DNA of 16,343 nucleotides, taken from the NCBI GenBank assembly GCA_937891805.1, contig CALATK010000089.1:1-16343 (forward strand), in the 5' to 3' direction. Below are positions 1 to 7,549 of this stretch, piece by piece (the first letter of the stretch is position 1; every line of letters begins with the position of its first letter). The stretch is from an uncultured Fibrobacter sp. GTDB taxonomy: Bacteria > Fibrobacterota > Fibrobacteria > Fibrobacterales > Fibrobacteraceae. The position numbers and the translations under genes are program-made. The notes below the pieces were generated by a model, which saw only the letters and a list, made by a program, of their open reading frames with translations, was not told the DNA's origin and did not search any database.

Positions 1-180
1 CTCTAGCACTATTTGATTTGTAACTAATCCCTTTCTTACTAAATCAAGAGTTAATAGTTCTGTCATTTCTTTTACTATTAGTTTTGTTTTTTCATATCCA
101 TAAGGACAATGTAAAACTTGTCCAGAACTTGTACTATTAGATGTAGGTTTATATGCTTTTACACTTTCAACAGTGCAAGG
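1..180. other. AT-rich segment forming the 3' part of the polymerase gene (mosaic junction near 180)
   Basis: Counting by 60-base lines gives 30%, 25% and 35% GC for 1-180, then 52% and 60% for 181-300. The switch falls at codons for the conserved GWEPCT motif of the polymerase. AT-rich synonymous codons (AAA, ATA, TTA, AGT) replace GC-rich ones from the Pro codon at 178-180 onward. The translation remains a good polymerase, with motifs such as AYKPTSN, SSGQVL and KGLVTNQ that I associate with Firmicutes versions of this family. This could be natural recombination within a conserved motif or an assembly join between two organisms. Confidence 0.7.
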
Positions 181-975
181 TTCCCAACCCCAAGCGTGGT
201 CTATCAGGATTTCCGCATTCACGCCGAACATCTTGTACAGGGCGTCAGGTTCCTTGACGCTTACCCGAGCGATATCTCCCATGGTGTGGATACCCCGACC
301 CCGATTCAGGTGACATTTTTCCAGCCTGGCCGCGATGCCACGGCCCACCTGCCAAAAACTGGTAATGGGCTTGTGGGCCCACAGTTGCCTACGGTAACTC
401 ATCTCGTCCAGTTCCGCAATGCGCACGCCGTCGCTGTCCGCCACTACATGCTTTGCCATGATGTCCATGGCAATCTTGCACAGGTAAAGGTTCGTGCCGA
501 TGCCACCTGTGGCTGTAATTCCCGTGGTGGCAAGCACGTCCTGGATGATGGTCTTCACCAGTTCCCGAGCGGTTTTCTTGTACAGCTTCAGATACTTCGT
601 CAAGTCCAGAAAACATTCGTCGATAGAATAAGAATGAATATCTTCGGCACTTACGTACTTGAGGTAAACGTTGTACACCTTCGTGGAATACTCCACGTAC
701 CTGGCCATCTGGGGCTTCGCAATCAAGAACTCCACCTTCTCGCCGGTGCGTCGCTCCACCTCCCGGACCTTCTGGTTCACTTCGAAAAGCCGGGCCCGTC
801 CGGGAATCCCGTAAGCTTTCAGCGCAGGCGTCACCGCAAGGCAGATGGTCTTTTCGGTACGGCTCTCGTCGGCCACCACCAGCTTTGCCTTTAAGGGGTC
901 AAGCCCCCGAAGGATACATTCCACCGAGGCAAAGAATGACTTTAAGTCTATAGCGGCGAAGGTGCGGGAGGGCAT
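1..975 (-). CDS. Y-family translesion DNA polymerase (UmuC/DinB-like), C-terminus beyond window
   Basis: Error-prone polymerase that copies past damaged bases. The 325 visible residues begin MPSRTFAAIDLKSFFASVEC, with the first catalytic Asp at residue 10 and the FF/SVE palm motif after it. SIDECFLDL at 117-125 supplies the paired catalytic D119-E120, and TGGIGTNLYLCKIAMD (157-171) is the usual palm/thumb motif. A helix-hairpin-helix-like region and a GWEPCT motif (263-268) follow, then the start of the little-finger domain. Full-length relatives are about 400-500 residues, so roughly the last third is outside the window. The start is set by AAGGTGAGG about 10 bases before the ATG; this site overlaps the stop of the upstream Bat-like gene, suggesting co-transcription. 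Bases 1 to about 180 (residue 266 onward) are 30% GC against 52-60% just upstream, yet the frame runs through without a break. Assignment to the Y family is firm; UmuC versus DinB is not settled. Confidence 0.9.
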   Translation of the reverse strand, partial: MPSRTFAAIDLKSFFASVECILRGLDPLKAKLVVADESRTEKTICLAVTPALKAYGIPGRARLFEVNQKVREVERRTGEKVEFLIAKPQMARYVEYSTKVYNVYLKYVSAEDIHSYSIDECFLDLTKYLKLYKKTARELVKTIIQDVLATTGITATGGIGTNLYLCKIAMDIMAKHVVADSDGVRIAELDEMSYRRQLWAHKPITSFWQVGRGIAARLEKCHLNRGRGIHTMGDIARVSVKEPDALYKMFGVNAEILIDHAWGWEPCTVESVKAYKPTSNSTSSGQVLHCPYGYEKTKLIVKEMTELLTLDLVRKGLVTNQIVLE

Positions 976-992
976 TGGGAATGGCCCTCACC

Positions 993-1778
993 TTACCAGT
1001 CCTTAGCTGGCCGTGCCTGGCCGCGGATAGGCTTCCAGGGTTTGCGTTCGCCGTTCTGTTCGTCAAAATCTTTCAGGAGCTGTGCCGCTTCTTCCGGGCT
1101 CATCTCCCCCATCTGCACGGGCTGTTCTTCCGGTTCTTCGCCATCGTTAGAGGAATCGCCCTGGCTGTCGCTTGAACCTTCTTCGGGCTGCTCGGGTTGC
1201 GGCTGTTCGCCGGCACCGCCGTTACTGTCGGAGCTATTGCTTTCTGAGCTGCCGCCCTCCTGGCTGCTGCTGGACTGGCCGCCGCCGTTCTGGTCCTGCT
1301 CATCGGAAGCGCTTGAGGAACTTTCTGAACCGCTGGAATTGCCTTCGCCGTTCTGGTCCTGGTTTTGGTCTTGATTCTGGTCCTGGTTGTTATCCTGGTT
1401 CTTGTCGTTCTTCTTGTTTTCGTTTTTCTGCTCGTCCTTGGCCTCGTGAATACGGTCCAGGAGCATCTGCAATTTTTGATCGTTGGGGTAGTATTGCAGG
1501 CCTTCGTTACAGGTAATTTCTGCAGAGGGTAAGCGGTTCTCAATATACTGGAATGCCGCATCGCTGTAGTAGGCCGATGCCGACTTGGGAGCGGCAAAGG
1601 CAGCTGCGGACAAAAGCAAAACCATAACAATGGACCCTATCGCTGCTGTCATTCTGGAGCGTAGCGATAGAATCCAGGGTGACGAATGACTGGATCCTTC
1701 GCGGTTTCGCCGCTCAGGATGATGCGTTTCGCAATGACAATTCCGAACTCCGAACTCCGAACCCCGAATTATAATCAT
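993..1778 (-). CDS. Secreted Bat-like low-complexity protein (BatC C-terminal-like)
   Basis: A 261-residue exported protein related to the C-terminal part of BatC-type proteins of Bat (Bacteroides aerotolerance) operons. A signal-peptide-like hydrophobic stretch at 50-62 ends AAAFA. A short TPR-like helical pair covers about 70-115, followed by a Lys/Asn/Gln/Asp tract with NQDQ repeats (127-142), a long Ser/Gly/Glu/Gln-rich disordered region, and a conserved tail MSPEEAAQLLKDF...KDW resembling BatC C-termini. The start at 1778 is chosen because GGAGGT lies 6 bases before it and it overlaps the upstream stop (TGATG). However, residues 5-43 are encoded by repeats (SEFGVRN, then HPERRNREGSS...SLRSRMT), so the ancestral start may be the ATG at 1652 or 1625, which lack a good Shine-Dalgarno site. 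The role, probably with von Willebrand-domain Bat proteins outside the window, is inferred. Confidence 0.75.
   Translation of the reverse strand: MIIIRGSEFGVRNCHCETHHPERRNREGSSHSSPWILSLRSRMTAAIGSIVMVLLLSAAAFAAPKSASAYYSDAAFQYIENRLPSAEITCNEGLQYYPNDQKLQMLLDRIHEAKDEQKNENKKNDKNQDNNQDQNQDQNQDQNGEGNSSGSESSSSASDEQDQNGGGQSSSSQEGGSSESNSSDSNGGAGEQPQPEQPEEGSSDSQGDSSNDGEEPEEQPVQMGEMSPEEAAQLLKDFDEQNGERKPWKPIRGQARPAKDW
1647..1739. repeat. Dispersed repeat with hairpin, inside the 5' end of the Bat-like gene
   Basis: The unit is bounded by TGTCATT (1647-1653) and its inverse AATGACA (1733-1739), with another GAATGAC at 1684-1690 in the middle. The right half folds as ATCCT-tc-GCGG-tttcg-CCGC-tc-AGGAT (1694-1720), and the left half has CTGGA (1655-1659) facing TCCAG (1673-1677). 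Read on the minus strand it gives the HPERRN...GSSHSSPWILSLRSR type of peptide, which I recall from repeat-derived spurious N-termini in several bacterial phyla. The dispersed nature is from that recollection; only one copy is in this window. Confidence 0.6.
1737..1771. repeat. Heptanucleotide repeat array, CGAACTC type
   Basis: Consecutive 7-base units on the plus strand: ACAATTC, CGAACTC, CGAACTC, CGAACCC, CGAATTA. The array abuts the dispersed repeat on one side and the overlapped stop/start of two Bat-like genes on the other. On the minus strand it is translated as the SEFGVRN-like peptide near the start of the 993-1778 gene. Confidence 0.75.
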
Positions 1779-2515
1779 CAGATTACCTCCAGGTCGTTGT
1801 CGGTGTTGCTGGCGTCAATCTTTGCCTTGGGCTTTCGGCCAGCCTTGATTTCGATAATGTCGTCAATGCGCTGCACATGCCCGCTGAGCTGACCAGCCGT
1901 TTCGTCTTCGGCAATCAGGTTTTCCAGCATTTCCTTGCCTTCGGCATACTTGCCGTCCTTGCAAAGCTGCAATGCACGGGCCAGAACTTCCTTCGCCTTT
2001 TCGCTCAGGGGCGGCTGTTTCTGATCGTTGTTCTGGTCCTGATTCTGGTCCTGGTTCTGCTTTTGCTTGTCCAGTTCTTCTTTCAGCTTGCGCTGCACGA
2101 TTTCTACGTTCTTCTTGGCGTTTTCAAAACCGTTGTCCAGATCGATAGCCTTTTTCAAGTAGGCGACGGATTCACGCCAGGCGGCAATGCGCTCGCTACC
2201 TTCGGCAGACTTTTCACCTATGCGAAAGTGTGTATTGGCCAGATTGTAGGCCGCCTTGGCCGCCATTTTCTTGTCGGGCATGCGCACGGCGCTCTCCAAT
2301 TCCTTCTTGGCCTCGTCGTAATTGCCCAACTTGTACTGGCAAGTGCCGATATTGTAAAACAACAACGGGTTTGCAGGTTCCGCTTCCCGGGCCTTCATAT
2401 ACTTTTCCAAAGCACCGGCATAGTCGCCATTCTTAAAAAGTTTATTGCCGTCGTTTATAGGTCGCGCAAAAAGCGACACCGACAGCACACACAACAGTAT
2501 CAAAAACAATCGCAT
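1778..2515 (-). CDS. batC: BatC-like secreted TPR protein
   Basis: A 245-residue TPR protein of the Bat type, expected in the periplasm or anchored to the inner membrane. Residues 1-17 (MRLFLILLCVLSVSLFA) form a signal peptide. TPR units lie at about 18-50, 51-84 and 85-135, for example GNKLFKNGDYAGALEKYMKA and YNIGTCQYKLGNYDEAKKEL. A charged helix and a QKQNQDQNQDQNNDQ tract (151-165) follow, then another helical hairpin with a TPR-like KDGKYAEGKEMLE segment. The ATG at 2515 is preferred over the in-frame TTG at 2521 because AAGG lies 7 bases before it. The C-terminus lacks the KDW tail of classic BatC; that tail is on the next gene, which overlaps it by one base (TGATG). Bat operons usually also hold MoxR, DUF58 and von Willebrand-domain genes, and none is in this window. 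The batC symbol is provisional. Confidence 0.8.
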   Translation of the reverse strand: MRLFLILLCVLSVSLFARPINDGNKLFKNGDYAGALEKYMKAREAEPANPLLFYNIGTCQYKLGNYDEAKKELESAVRMPDKKMAAKAAYNLANTHFRIGEKSAEGSERIAAWRESVAYLKKAIDLDNGFENAKKNVEIVQRKLKEELDKQKQNQDQNQDQNNDQKQPPLSEKAKEVLARALQLCKDGKYAEGKEMLENLIAEDETAGQLSGHVQRIDDIIEIKAGRKPKAKIDASNTDNDLEVI

Positions 2516-2541
2516 TTTCAAACCTTCATCTTTGCAATGGT

Positions 2542-2571
2542 AATATACAAAAATGAGATTTATACGACCAA
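2542..2571 (-). promoter_or_regulatory. Possible promoter for the Bat-like TPR genes
   Basis: On the minus strand TTGGTC (2566-2571) and TATATT (2542-2547) are separated by 18 bases. They lie just before a short leader containing AAGG and the ATG at 2515. The -35 overlaps the last bases before the stop of the glycosyltransferase gene, so the Bat-like genes could have their own transcript. Similarity to a sigma70-type promoter is by eye only. Confidence 0.3.
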
Positions 2572-2572
2572 T

Positions 2573-4330
2573 CTATAGCAAAAGCATTAGAGCTGTCGAG
2601 CAACCACTAAAAATCAGCACAAGGAACACGCCCGCAACTCGGCGACGTACAGAGCCATTCTCGGCAAAAATTCCTTCAACCGACAAACAAATACAGGGAA
2701 TCAATACTGGAAGTATAAAGCGGAAATCATTACTGCACGAATAAGGGTATTTCAGCCTTAATGCCGCCACTGCCACAACAAACATCACTATCTGAGCAAG
2801 GGAAAGAATTGTCTTGGCATTCCACTTTATTCGCCAAAGCCCCACTAGGGCAAATCCCACAAGGCCCAACAGCGAAATACTGATAATGGTTGCAAGCCAG
2901 TTCCCTGCCGTGGTTTTCAGCAACTGGAATTCCCCGAAAAGGGATGTCTTTGCGAGATAATTCAAGAAATACTGCCGACCCATGTTGTCATCCCAGGCAC
3001 TAGTGTAAGGGTGGGTCAAGAAGTTTTCCAAATCAAAATAAAGCATATTACCCGGCTGTGCACCCACAATCAAGGCGCTGTTCAAATTCTTGGAGTTGCC
3101 CACAATATCGGGATTGAACAGAACAAGGCCTCCCACGATGCCACAAAGGGCCAAGAACAGTACAAGGCCGACATATTCCGATTTCTTCTTGCGTTCAAAG
3201 GACAGCAATCTGCTGGGAACAAAATAGACAAGGAACATCAATCCGAGCATGGCGATGGTAATGATTCCCGTGGATTTTGCCCAATAGGCCATTGTCGCAA
3301 GGGCCACTGATAAAATCACATACGCGCCATTCTTTGTAGCCATATACCGCAAAATGGCCCAAAAACAAATCACATGCGCCATGCAAAACATGGCTTCGTT
3401 GGTAACCCTCGGAGACATCATGACAAGGGACGGCCAGAAAGTCCAAAGCAAAGCGGCAAGCCAAAAACCTCCACCCGTCAAAAGCATGCGCAAGCAATAT
3501 AGCCCAAAGATCAGGGCCAATGCCGACATGATAAAACTGTACCATTGTAGCGCCCTGGGCTTGGAATAATCGAACAGGAAAGAGGCTTCCCAGAAGGGTA
3601 TTGCCGAAAGGTAATAAAGGGGTGGGTGGTAGCAGGTCCAACATTCCTTATTGTCCGGAATGCGGTGCTCGTCTGCCACAATTCCTACATACTCAATATG
3701 TCCATCTACGTCGTAGGCTCGCTGGCTGTAACTGGTATTCTGGAAATAAACCCCTCTCAAAGCCAGTCCCAACAAGAAAATCAACAGGATTCCCTTATGT
3801 AGCCGGAAGCGAGAACCGATCAAGAAAACAAGTAACCCGAAAAGAAGCGCGGCGACAATAGAAAGAGCCCGAGAACCGAAAGAGCCGGCCTTCATCAGGG
3901 CAGACAAACCTGCCGCTCCCCCATTGTTTCGGATTTTCAGGTCAAATTTATATTCGTTCTGCAATCCCGCATATTTTTCAAAATCTTGTTTTGTCAACGT
4001 GAATCCAGAAGCCCAATCACAATAGCCGGGAAAGCGCTTAGGATCTACGGACTTACCATTTATAGCCATATCCAGAACGCAATCATCGGGAACCAATTTA
4101 AGGCTCAATTCTTTAGACCATCCCGTATTCAATCCAAACTTGACAGAAAAAACTTCCCCTTGACCCATGCGTTCAAGAATCGGGAGGACAACTTCTTTTG
4201 TTTCACTCTGTCTTTCTAAAGTGACATTTTTGATGACGGGAGCTGCAGCCTTCAGTGCCACCAACACCAGCACCAGTATAAGCGTTACATATAATTCCGG
4301 ACACCTAAAAAATTTCAGGATTCTTTTCAT
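2573..4330 (-). CDS. GT-C-type integral membrane glycosyltransferase
   Basis: A 585-residue multi-pass membrane protein that probably transfers a sugar from a polyprenyl-phosphate donor on the outer face of the inner membrane. A first membrane helix at about 12-29 is followed by a roughly 120-residue extracytoplasmic domain (about 30-150) rich in short beta-like segments. About ten further hydrophobic helices start near 153. After the third helix comes AYDVDGHIEYV (206-215), with acidic residues in the position typical of the GT-C catalytic loop, and then YHPPLYYL (234-241), which matches the HPPLYY/QPPLYY pattern of PMT/ArnT-like families. The soluble domain between helices 1 and 2 is unusual, since the catalytic loop normally follows helix 1. 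It lies 13 bases downstream of the FAD oxidoreductase gene with no clear Shine-Dalgarno site, suggesting the same transcript. Donor and acceptor are unknown. Confidence 0.75.
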   Translation of the reverse strand: MKRILKFFRCPELYVTLILVLVLVALKAAAPVIKNVTLERQSETKEVVLPILERMGQGEVFSVKFGLNTGWSKELSLKLVPDDCVLDMAINGKSVDPKRFPGYCDWASGFTLTKQDFEKYAGLQNEYKFDLKIRNNGGAAGLSALMKAGSFGSRALSIVAALLFGLLVFLIGSRFRLHKGILLIFLLGLALRGVYFQNTSYSQRAYDVDGHIEYVGIVADEHRIPDNKECWTCYHPPLYYLSAIPFWEASFLFDYSKPRALQWYSFIMSALALIFGLYCLRMLLTGGGFWLAALLWTFWPSLVMMSPRVTNEAMFCMAHVICFWAILRYMATKNGAYVILSVALATMAYWAKSTGIITIAMLGLMFLVYFVPSRLLSFERKKKSEYVGLVLFLALCGIVGGLVLFNPDIVGNSKNLNSALIVGAQPGNMLYFDLENFLTHPYTSAWDDNMGRQYFLNYLAKTSLFGEFQLLKTTAGNWLATIISISLLGLVGFALVGLWRIKWNAKTILSLAQIVMFVVAVAALRLKYPYSCSNDFRFILPVLIPCICLSVEGIFAENGSVRRRVAGVFLVLIFSGCSTALMLLL

Positions 4331-4343
4331 TAAAAATACCGAT

Positions 4344-5972
4344 CTAGGCCTTCTTTCCTTCGTGGTAGTCTTCTTCGCTATTCACGCTCCAGAGGGCAGT
4401 CTTGTCGGTGGAGTTTTCACGAATGCACTTTACCACTTCCATGGCAGCAAGCATGCTGTGATCCATATTGTTGTACTTGTGCATGCCGTTACGACCCATC
4501 AGGAACAGGTTTTCTATCGGGTCTACATATTCACGAATCTTGTTAAATTCGCCATAGGTACCGAAATAAGCCGGGTAGGCCTTCTTGATATGGAACACCA
4601 CGGAATCGCGGACATCGGCTGGCCTTGCCACGTCTATCTTGTCAAGTTCGGCGATGGCGAACTTGATAAAGTCGGCATCGGGCATGCGCCACATCTCGTC
4701 GCCCTCGGTGGCGAAGTATTCGAGGCCGATCCAGACCTTTTCGGGATCGGCCACCAGGTAGGGGCTCCAGTTGTTGAAAATCTGGATGCGGCCGAGTTTC
4801 ACGTCGGATTCCTGCACATAGATCCAGTTGTCCGCCACGAACTTGAGCTTGCTTTCGGGAGTGCCTGGCCTTGCAGGGTTCTTGATAAGCAGCTTATCCA
4901 GGAGCAGCCCCACTGTGATGAAGTCTCGGTACACGAGACCTTCAGCCACGCGCTTGACTTCTGCCGGCACGGGCGTTTTTCCGTTGTCCATGGCGGCCAC
5001 AAGTTCTTTTACCGGCATAGTACTGAGGAAATAGTCACAGGAAATCGTTTCCATAGAATTCCCGCGGTCCACGACAACGCTTTCCACACGCTTGCCGTCG
5101 GTAGAGCGGTTCACGCCCACCACCTTCGAGTTCATGTGGATTTCGCCACCTTTCTCCAGCACCTTCTCGGCCACCGTTTCCCAAAGCTGTCCCGGCCCAA
5201 ATTTCGGATAGAGGAACTGGCCTATCAGGCTCGTCTCGGTATCCTTCTGGCGGATGTCCGCACCATTGGCAGCACCCGCTTCAGGCTTTTTCTTGCCCGC
5301 AAAAATCTGCTTGAGCGCATGCACCACGGTCTTGGTGATGGAAAGCCCCTTGATGCGCTGGCCACCCCAGTCGGGGCTGATTTTATTGCAGGGAACACCC
5401 CACACCTTTTCGGTATAGTCCCTAAAGAAGGTGCGGTAAAGTTCCACTCCAAAGCGGTTAATCATGAAATCTTCCAGGCTCTTTTCTTTACGGGCGGGCA
5501 AAAGCTGAACCTTGAGGTAACTCATGCCTATCTTGAACATACGCCAGAGCCCGAGGTTCCGGATGGTGTCGCCGTTCAGACTCACCGGATAATCGAAAAG
5601 CTTGCGGAGGAACAAAATACGGCTGAGGCGGCTACGACAAAGCATCACATAGTCCGTCTTTTCGGGATCGGGGCCGCCCTGCACCAGCGGTACGCTGCGT
5701 CCGATGGCGATGTCGTCCTTGCTGGCAGAGCCTTGCAACGGCAAAATCCCCTGCCACCAGTCCATCACCGTATCGCTCTTGCTAAAGAAACGGTGGCCGC
5801 CTATGTCCATGCGGTTCCCGTTATAACGGGCGGTGCGAGAAATGCCCCCGATAACATCTTCGGCTTCAAAAATCACAGGTTTCACACCTGTGGTGCGCAA
5901 AAGTTCCAGGGCTGCGGTCAGACCCGCAGGGCCAGCTCCCGCGATGACGGCGACTTTCTTTTCTTCACTCAT
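4344..5972 (-). CDS. FAD/NAD(P)-binding oxidoreductase, UDP-galactopyranose-mutase/PRK07208-like
   Basis: A 542-residue flavoprotein. The N-terminal Rossmann motif [14 protein letters not shown] starts near residue 12 and is followed by the acidic FEAED end of strand 2. GGISRT and [12 protein letters not shown] are characteristic of the amine-oxidase-like family that includes UDP-galactopyranose mutases and the PRK07208 group. The C-terminal FAD site is [15 protein letters not shown]. These enzymes are often found beside GtrA proteins and glycosyltransferases, as here. The ATG is preceded by AAGGT at 5-base spacing and overlaps the gtrA-like stop by 4 bases (ATGA). The reaction is probably an oxidation or isomerisation of a nucleotide- or lipid-linked sugar; this is inferred from context, and the actual substrate is not visible. 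Inserts at about 55-90 and 220-240 make it somewhat longer than typical UGM (about 370-400). Confidence 0.85.
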   Translation of the reverse strand: MSEEKKVAVIAGAGPAGLTAALELLRTTGVKPVIFEAEDVIGGISRTARYNGNRMDIGGHRFFSKSDTVMDWWQGILPLQGSASKDDIAIGRSVPLVQGGPDPEKTDYVMLCRSRLSRILFLRKLFDYPVSLNGDTIRNLGLWRMFKIGMSYLKVQLLPARKEKSLEDFMINRFGVELYRTFFRDYTEKVWGVPCNKISPDWGGQRIKGLSITKTVVHALKQIFAGKKKPEAGAANGADIRQKDTETSLIGQFLYPKFGPGQLWETVAEKVLEKGGEIHMNSKVVGVNRSTDGKRVESVVVDRGNSMETISCDYFLSTMPVKELVAAMDNGKTPVPAEVKRVAEGLVYRDFITVGLLLDKLLIKNPARPGTPESKLKFVADNWIYVQESDVKLGRIQIFNNWSPYLVADPEKVWIGLEYFATEGDEMWRMPDADFIKFAIAELDKIDVARPADVRDSVVFHIKKAYPAYFGTYGEFNKIREYVDPIENLFLMGRNGMHKYNNMDHSMLAAMEVVKCIRENSTDKTALWSVNSEEDYHEGKKA

Positions 5973-6448
5973 AGGGTACCTTGGGAATTAGGATTCTTGC
6001 TTCCCGATTTAAAAAGAATAAACTTCCTTGCTAGGAAATTGTACAGAAGTACGATTATCGCCGCTCCTACCTTGGATACCATCTCCTGAATATGGAGCAC
6101 CCCGACGAACACATACATCAACAATTCATTCAGTCCCATCCCAAAGAGACTAATCAGCACAAAAACAACCACTTCCAGAAAAACATACTTTTCCATCTTG
6201 CGCTTTTCCGTGCTGAACACCCACCTTACAGTCAGGAGGTAGTTGACCACATTCCCCGCCGCAAGACCAATTAAGTTTGAAATCAGATAATGAATATCAA
6301 AATAATAGAGGGCAATCGCAAACGCCCCAAAATCTACTACAAAGGCAAGGCCGCCAGTCACGAAATAACGCAAAAACTGACCTACAACTCCCCTTCGGCT
6401 GGGAATCTTCGATTTTATCTTTCCGAGCACGGAACTTTCGAAATCCAT
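5969..6448 (-). CDS. GtrA-family membrane protein
   Basis: A 159-residue protein with four membrane helices in the GtrA/DPMS-TM arrangement: [21 protein letters not shown] starts near residue 27, then the [20 protein letters not shown] block, a third helix [13 protein letters not shown], and a fourth ending [13 protein letters not shown]. The NYxxxRxWVF and NFLxRKFxLF motifs are hallmarks. GtrA proteins are thought to move or help move undecaprenyl-phosphate-linked sugars across the membrane. It is the first gene of a three-gene minus-strand unit, overlapping the next gene by 4 bases, and it diverges from the epimerase gene. It has no clear Shine-Dalgarno site. Confidence 0.9.
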   Translation of the reverse strand: MDFESSVLGKIKSKIPSRRGVVGQFLRYFVTGGLAFVVDFGAFAIALYYFDIHYLISNLIGLAAGNVVNYLLTVRWVFSTEKRKMEKYVFLEVVVFVLISLFGMGLNELLMYVFVGVLHIQEMVSKVGAAIIVLLYNFLARKFILFKSGSKNPNSQGTL

Positions 6449-6504
6449 ACCAAAAAAGTTAGTAATTTTACCCCCAAAGTAATTCTACACATAGGTTATT
6501 AGTC
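6449..6504. promoter_or_regulatory. Divergent intergenic region between gtrA-like and epimerase genes
   Basis: These 56 AT-rich bases separate two diverging start codons and must hold both promoters if neither gene is read from further away. On the minus strand TAAAAT (complement of 6465-6470) is a possible -10 element about 17 bases from the ATG, but no good -35 is seen. On the plus strand only AGG about 10 bases before the ATG suggests a weak ribosome site. No operator-like palindrome is evident. Confidence 0.35.
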
Positions 6505-7542
6505 ATGTCTTGTTTCCTGATTACCGGTGGCGCCGGATTCTTCGGTTCCATTCTAAAAAAAGAACTCCTTGCAAAGGGTCACAAATGCGTAAGCATCGAC
6601 CTATGCCCTGACCCGGACAAGCACGAAAACCTCACCAGCATATTGGGCGATATTCGTGACAAGGAACAGGTTGAAAAGATATTCAGCGAAAACCAGTTCG
6701 AAGCCGTGTTCCACCTGGCCGCCATGCTGGCCCACGACCGCAAGCGCATCAACAACCTGTGGACATCCAACGTAGATGGCACAGAAATTATTGCCGACGC
6801 CTGTATCCGCCACGATGTAAACAAATTTGTATTCACATCTTCAAACTGTCTCTGGGCAAAGAACTTCGACGACCCCGTTACCGAGGCCGAAGAGCCGAAC
6901 CCCATCGAGATTTACGGCAAGTCCAAGCTGGAAGGGGAAAAGATTCTCTTCGCCCGCAAGGATAAGCTAAACTCTGTCATCTTCCGCTGTCCTACCATCA
7001 TGGACGAAGGCCGACTCGGACTGCTTTCCATCCTCTTTGAATTTATTGACGAAAACCGAAAACTCTGGATGGTAGGCGACGGAAACAACCGTTACCAGTT
7101 TATCTACGCGAAGGACTTGGCCAACGCCTGTGAACGCGCCTTGAATTACCAAGGGACCACCGTATTCAACATCGGCTCGGACAACGTGAAGACCTTCAAC
7201 GAGGTGTACAGCTACGTCATCGAGCATGGCAAGTCAAAATCCAGGCTGGCCCATTTCCCCAAATGGTTTATTATCCCTTGCATGAAGCTCGCCAGCAAGC
7301 TCGGCATTTCGCCCCTCGGCCCCTACCAGTACAAGATGATTGCCAGCACCTTCGTTTTCGACACGTCAAAAATCAAGAAAGAACTGGGCTTCCAGCCCAC
7401 AAAGACCAACGAAGAAATGCTGCTCCGCGCCTATGAATTCTACCACCAGAACCGCAAGGCCATCGAACACCGCACCAACGTCTCGGCGCACAACGAGTGC
7501 GCCAAGATGGGCGTCATTCGGCTGCTGAAATGGCTTTCGTAA
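6505..7542 (+). CDS. NAD(P)-dependent epimerase/dehydratase (extended SDR)
   Basis: A 345-residue extended short-chain dehydrogenase/reductase of the nucleotide-sugar epimerase/dehydratase type. GGAGFFG at 8-14 is the nucleotide-binding glycine motif (TGxxGxxG pattern), and ILGDIRD and FHLAAM follow in the usual places. The catalytic pair is YGKSK (YxxxK), preceded by the Ser-rich TSSN strand. The later part contains the family segment VGDGNNRYQFIYAKDLANAC, where the substrate pocket lies. It diverges from the GtrA/oxidoreductase/glycosyltransferase unit, consistent with supplying or modifying the sugar nucleotide used there, although this partnership is inferred. A strong terminator follows the stop, so it is probably transcribed alone. 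Specificity (UDP-glucose, dTDP-sugar or another) cannot be read from sequence by eye. Confidence 0.87.
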   Translation: MSCFLITGGAGFFGSILKKELLAKGHKCVSIDLCPDPDKHENLTSILGDIRDKEQVEKIFSENQFEAVFHLAAMLAHDRKRINNLWTSNVDGTEIIADACIRHDVNKFVFTSSNCLWAKNFDDPVTEAEEPNPIEIYGKSKLEGEKILFARKDKLNSVIFRCPTIMDEGRLGLLSILFEFIDENRKLWMVGDGNNRYQFIYAKDLANACERALNYQGTTVFNIGSDNVKTFNEVYSYVIEHGKSKSRLAHFPKWFIIPCMKLASKLGISPLGPYQYKMIASTFVFDTSKIKKELGFQPTKTNEEMLLRAYEFYHQNRKAIEHRTNVSAHNECAKMGVIRLLKWLS

Positions 7543-7549
7543 ACAAGTC

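Noticed and set aside
118..894. A 258-codon plus-strand frame at the left edge
   Set aside because: It lies opposite the Y-family polymerase, whose catalytic motifs are clear.
1647..1739. Calling the dispersed repeat an insertion sequence
   Set aside because: It is under 100 bases and has no transposase; it may be a small non-autonomous element, but no target duplication is clear.
4167..6089. A 640-codon open frame on the plus strand opposite the FAD oxidoreductase
   Set aside because: Its translation is His/Val/Gly-rich with no recognisable motif, and it mirrors the codon pattern of the clearly genuine minus-strand flavoprotein and GtrA genes.
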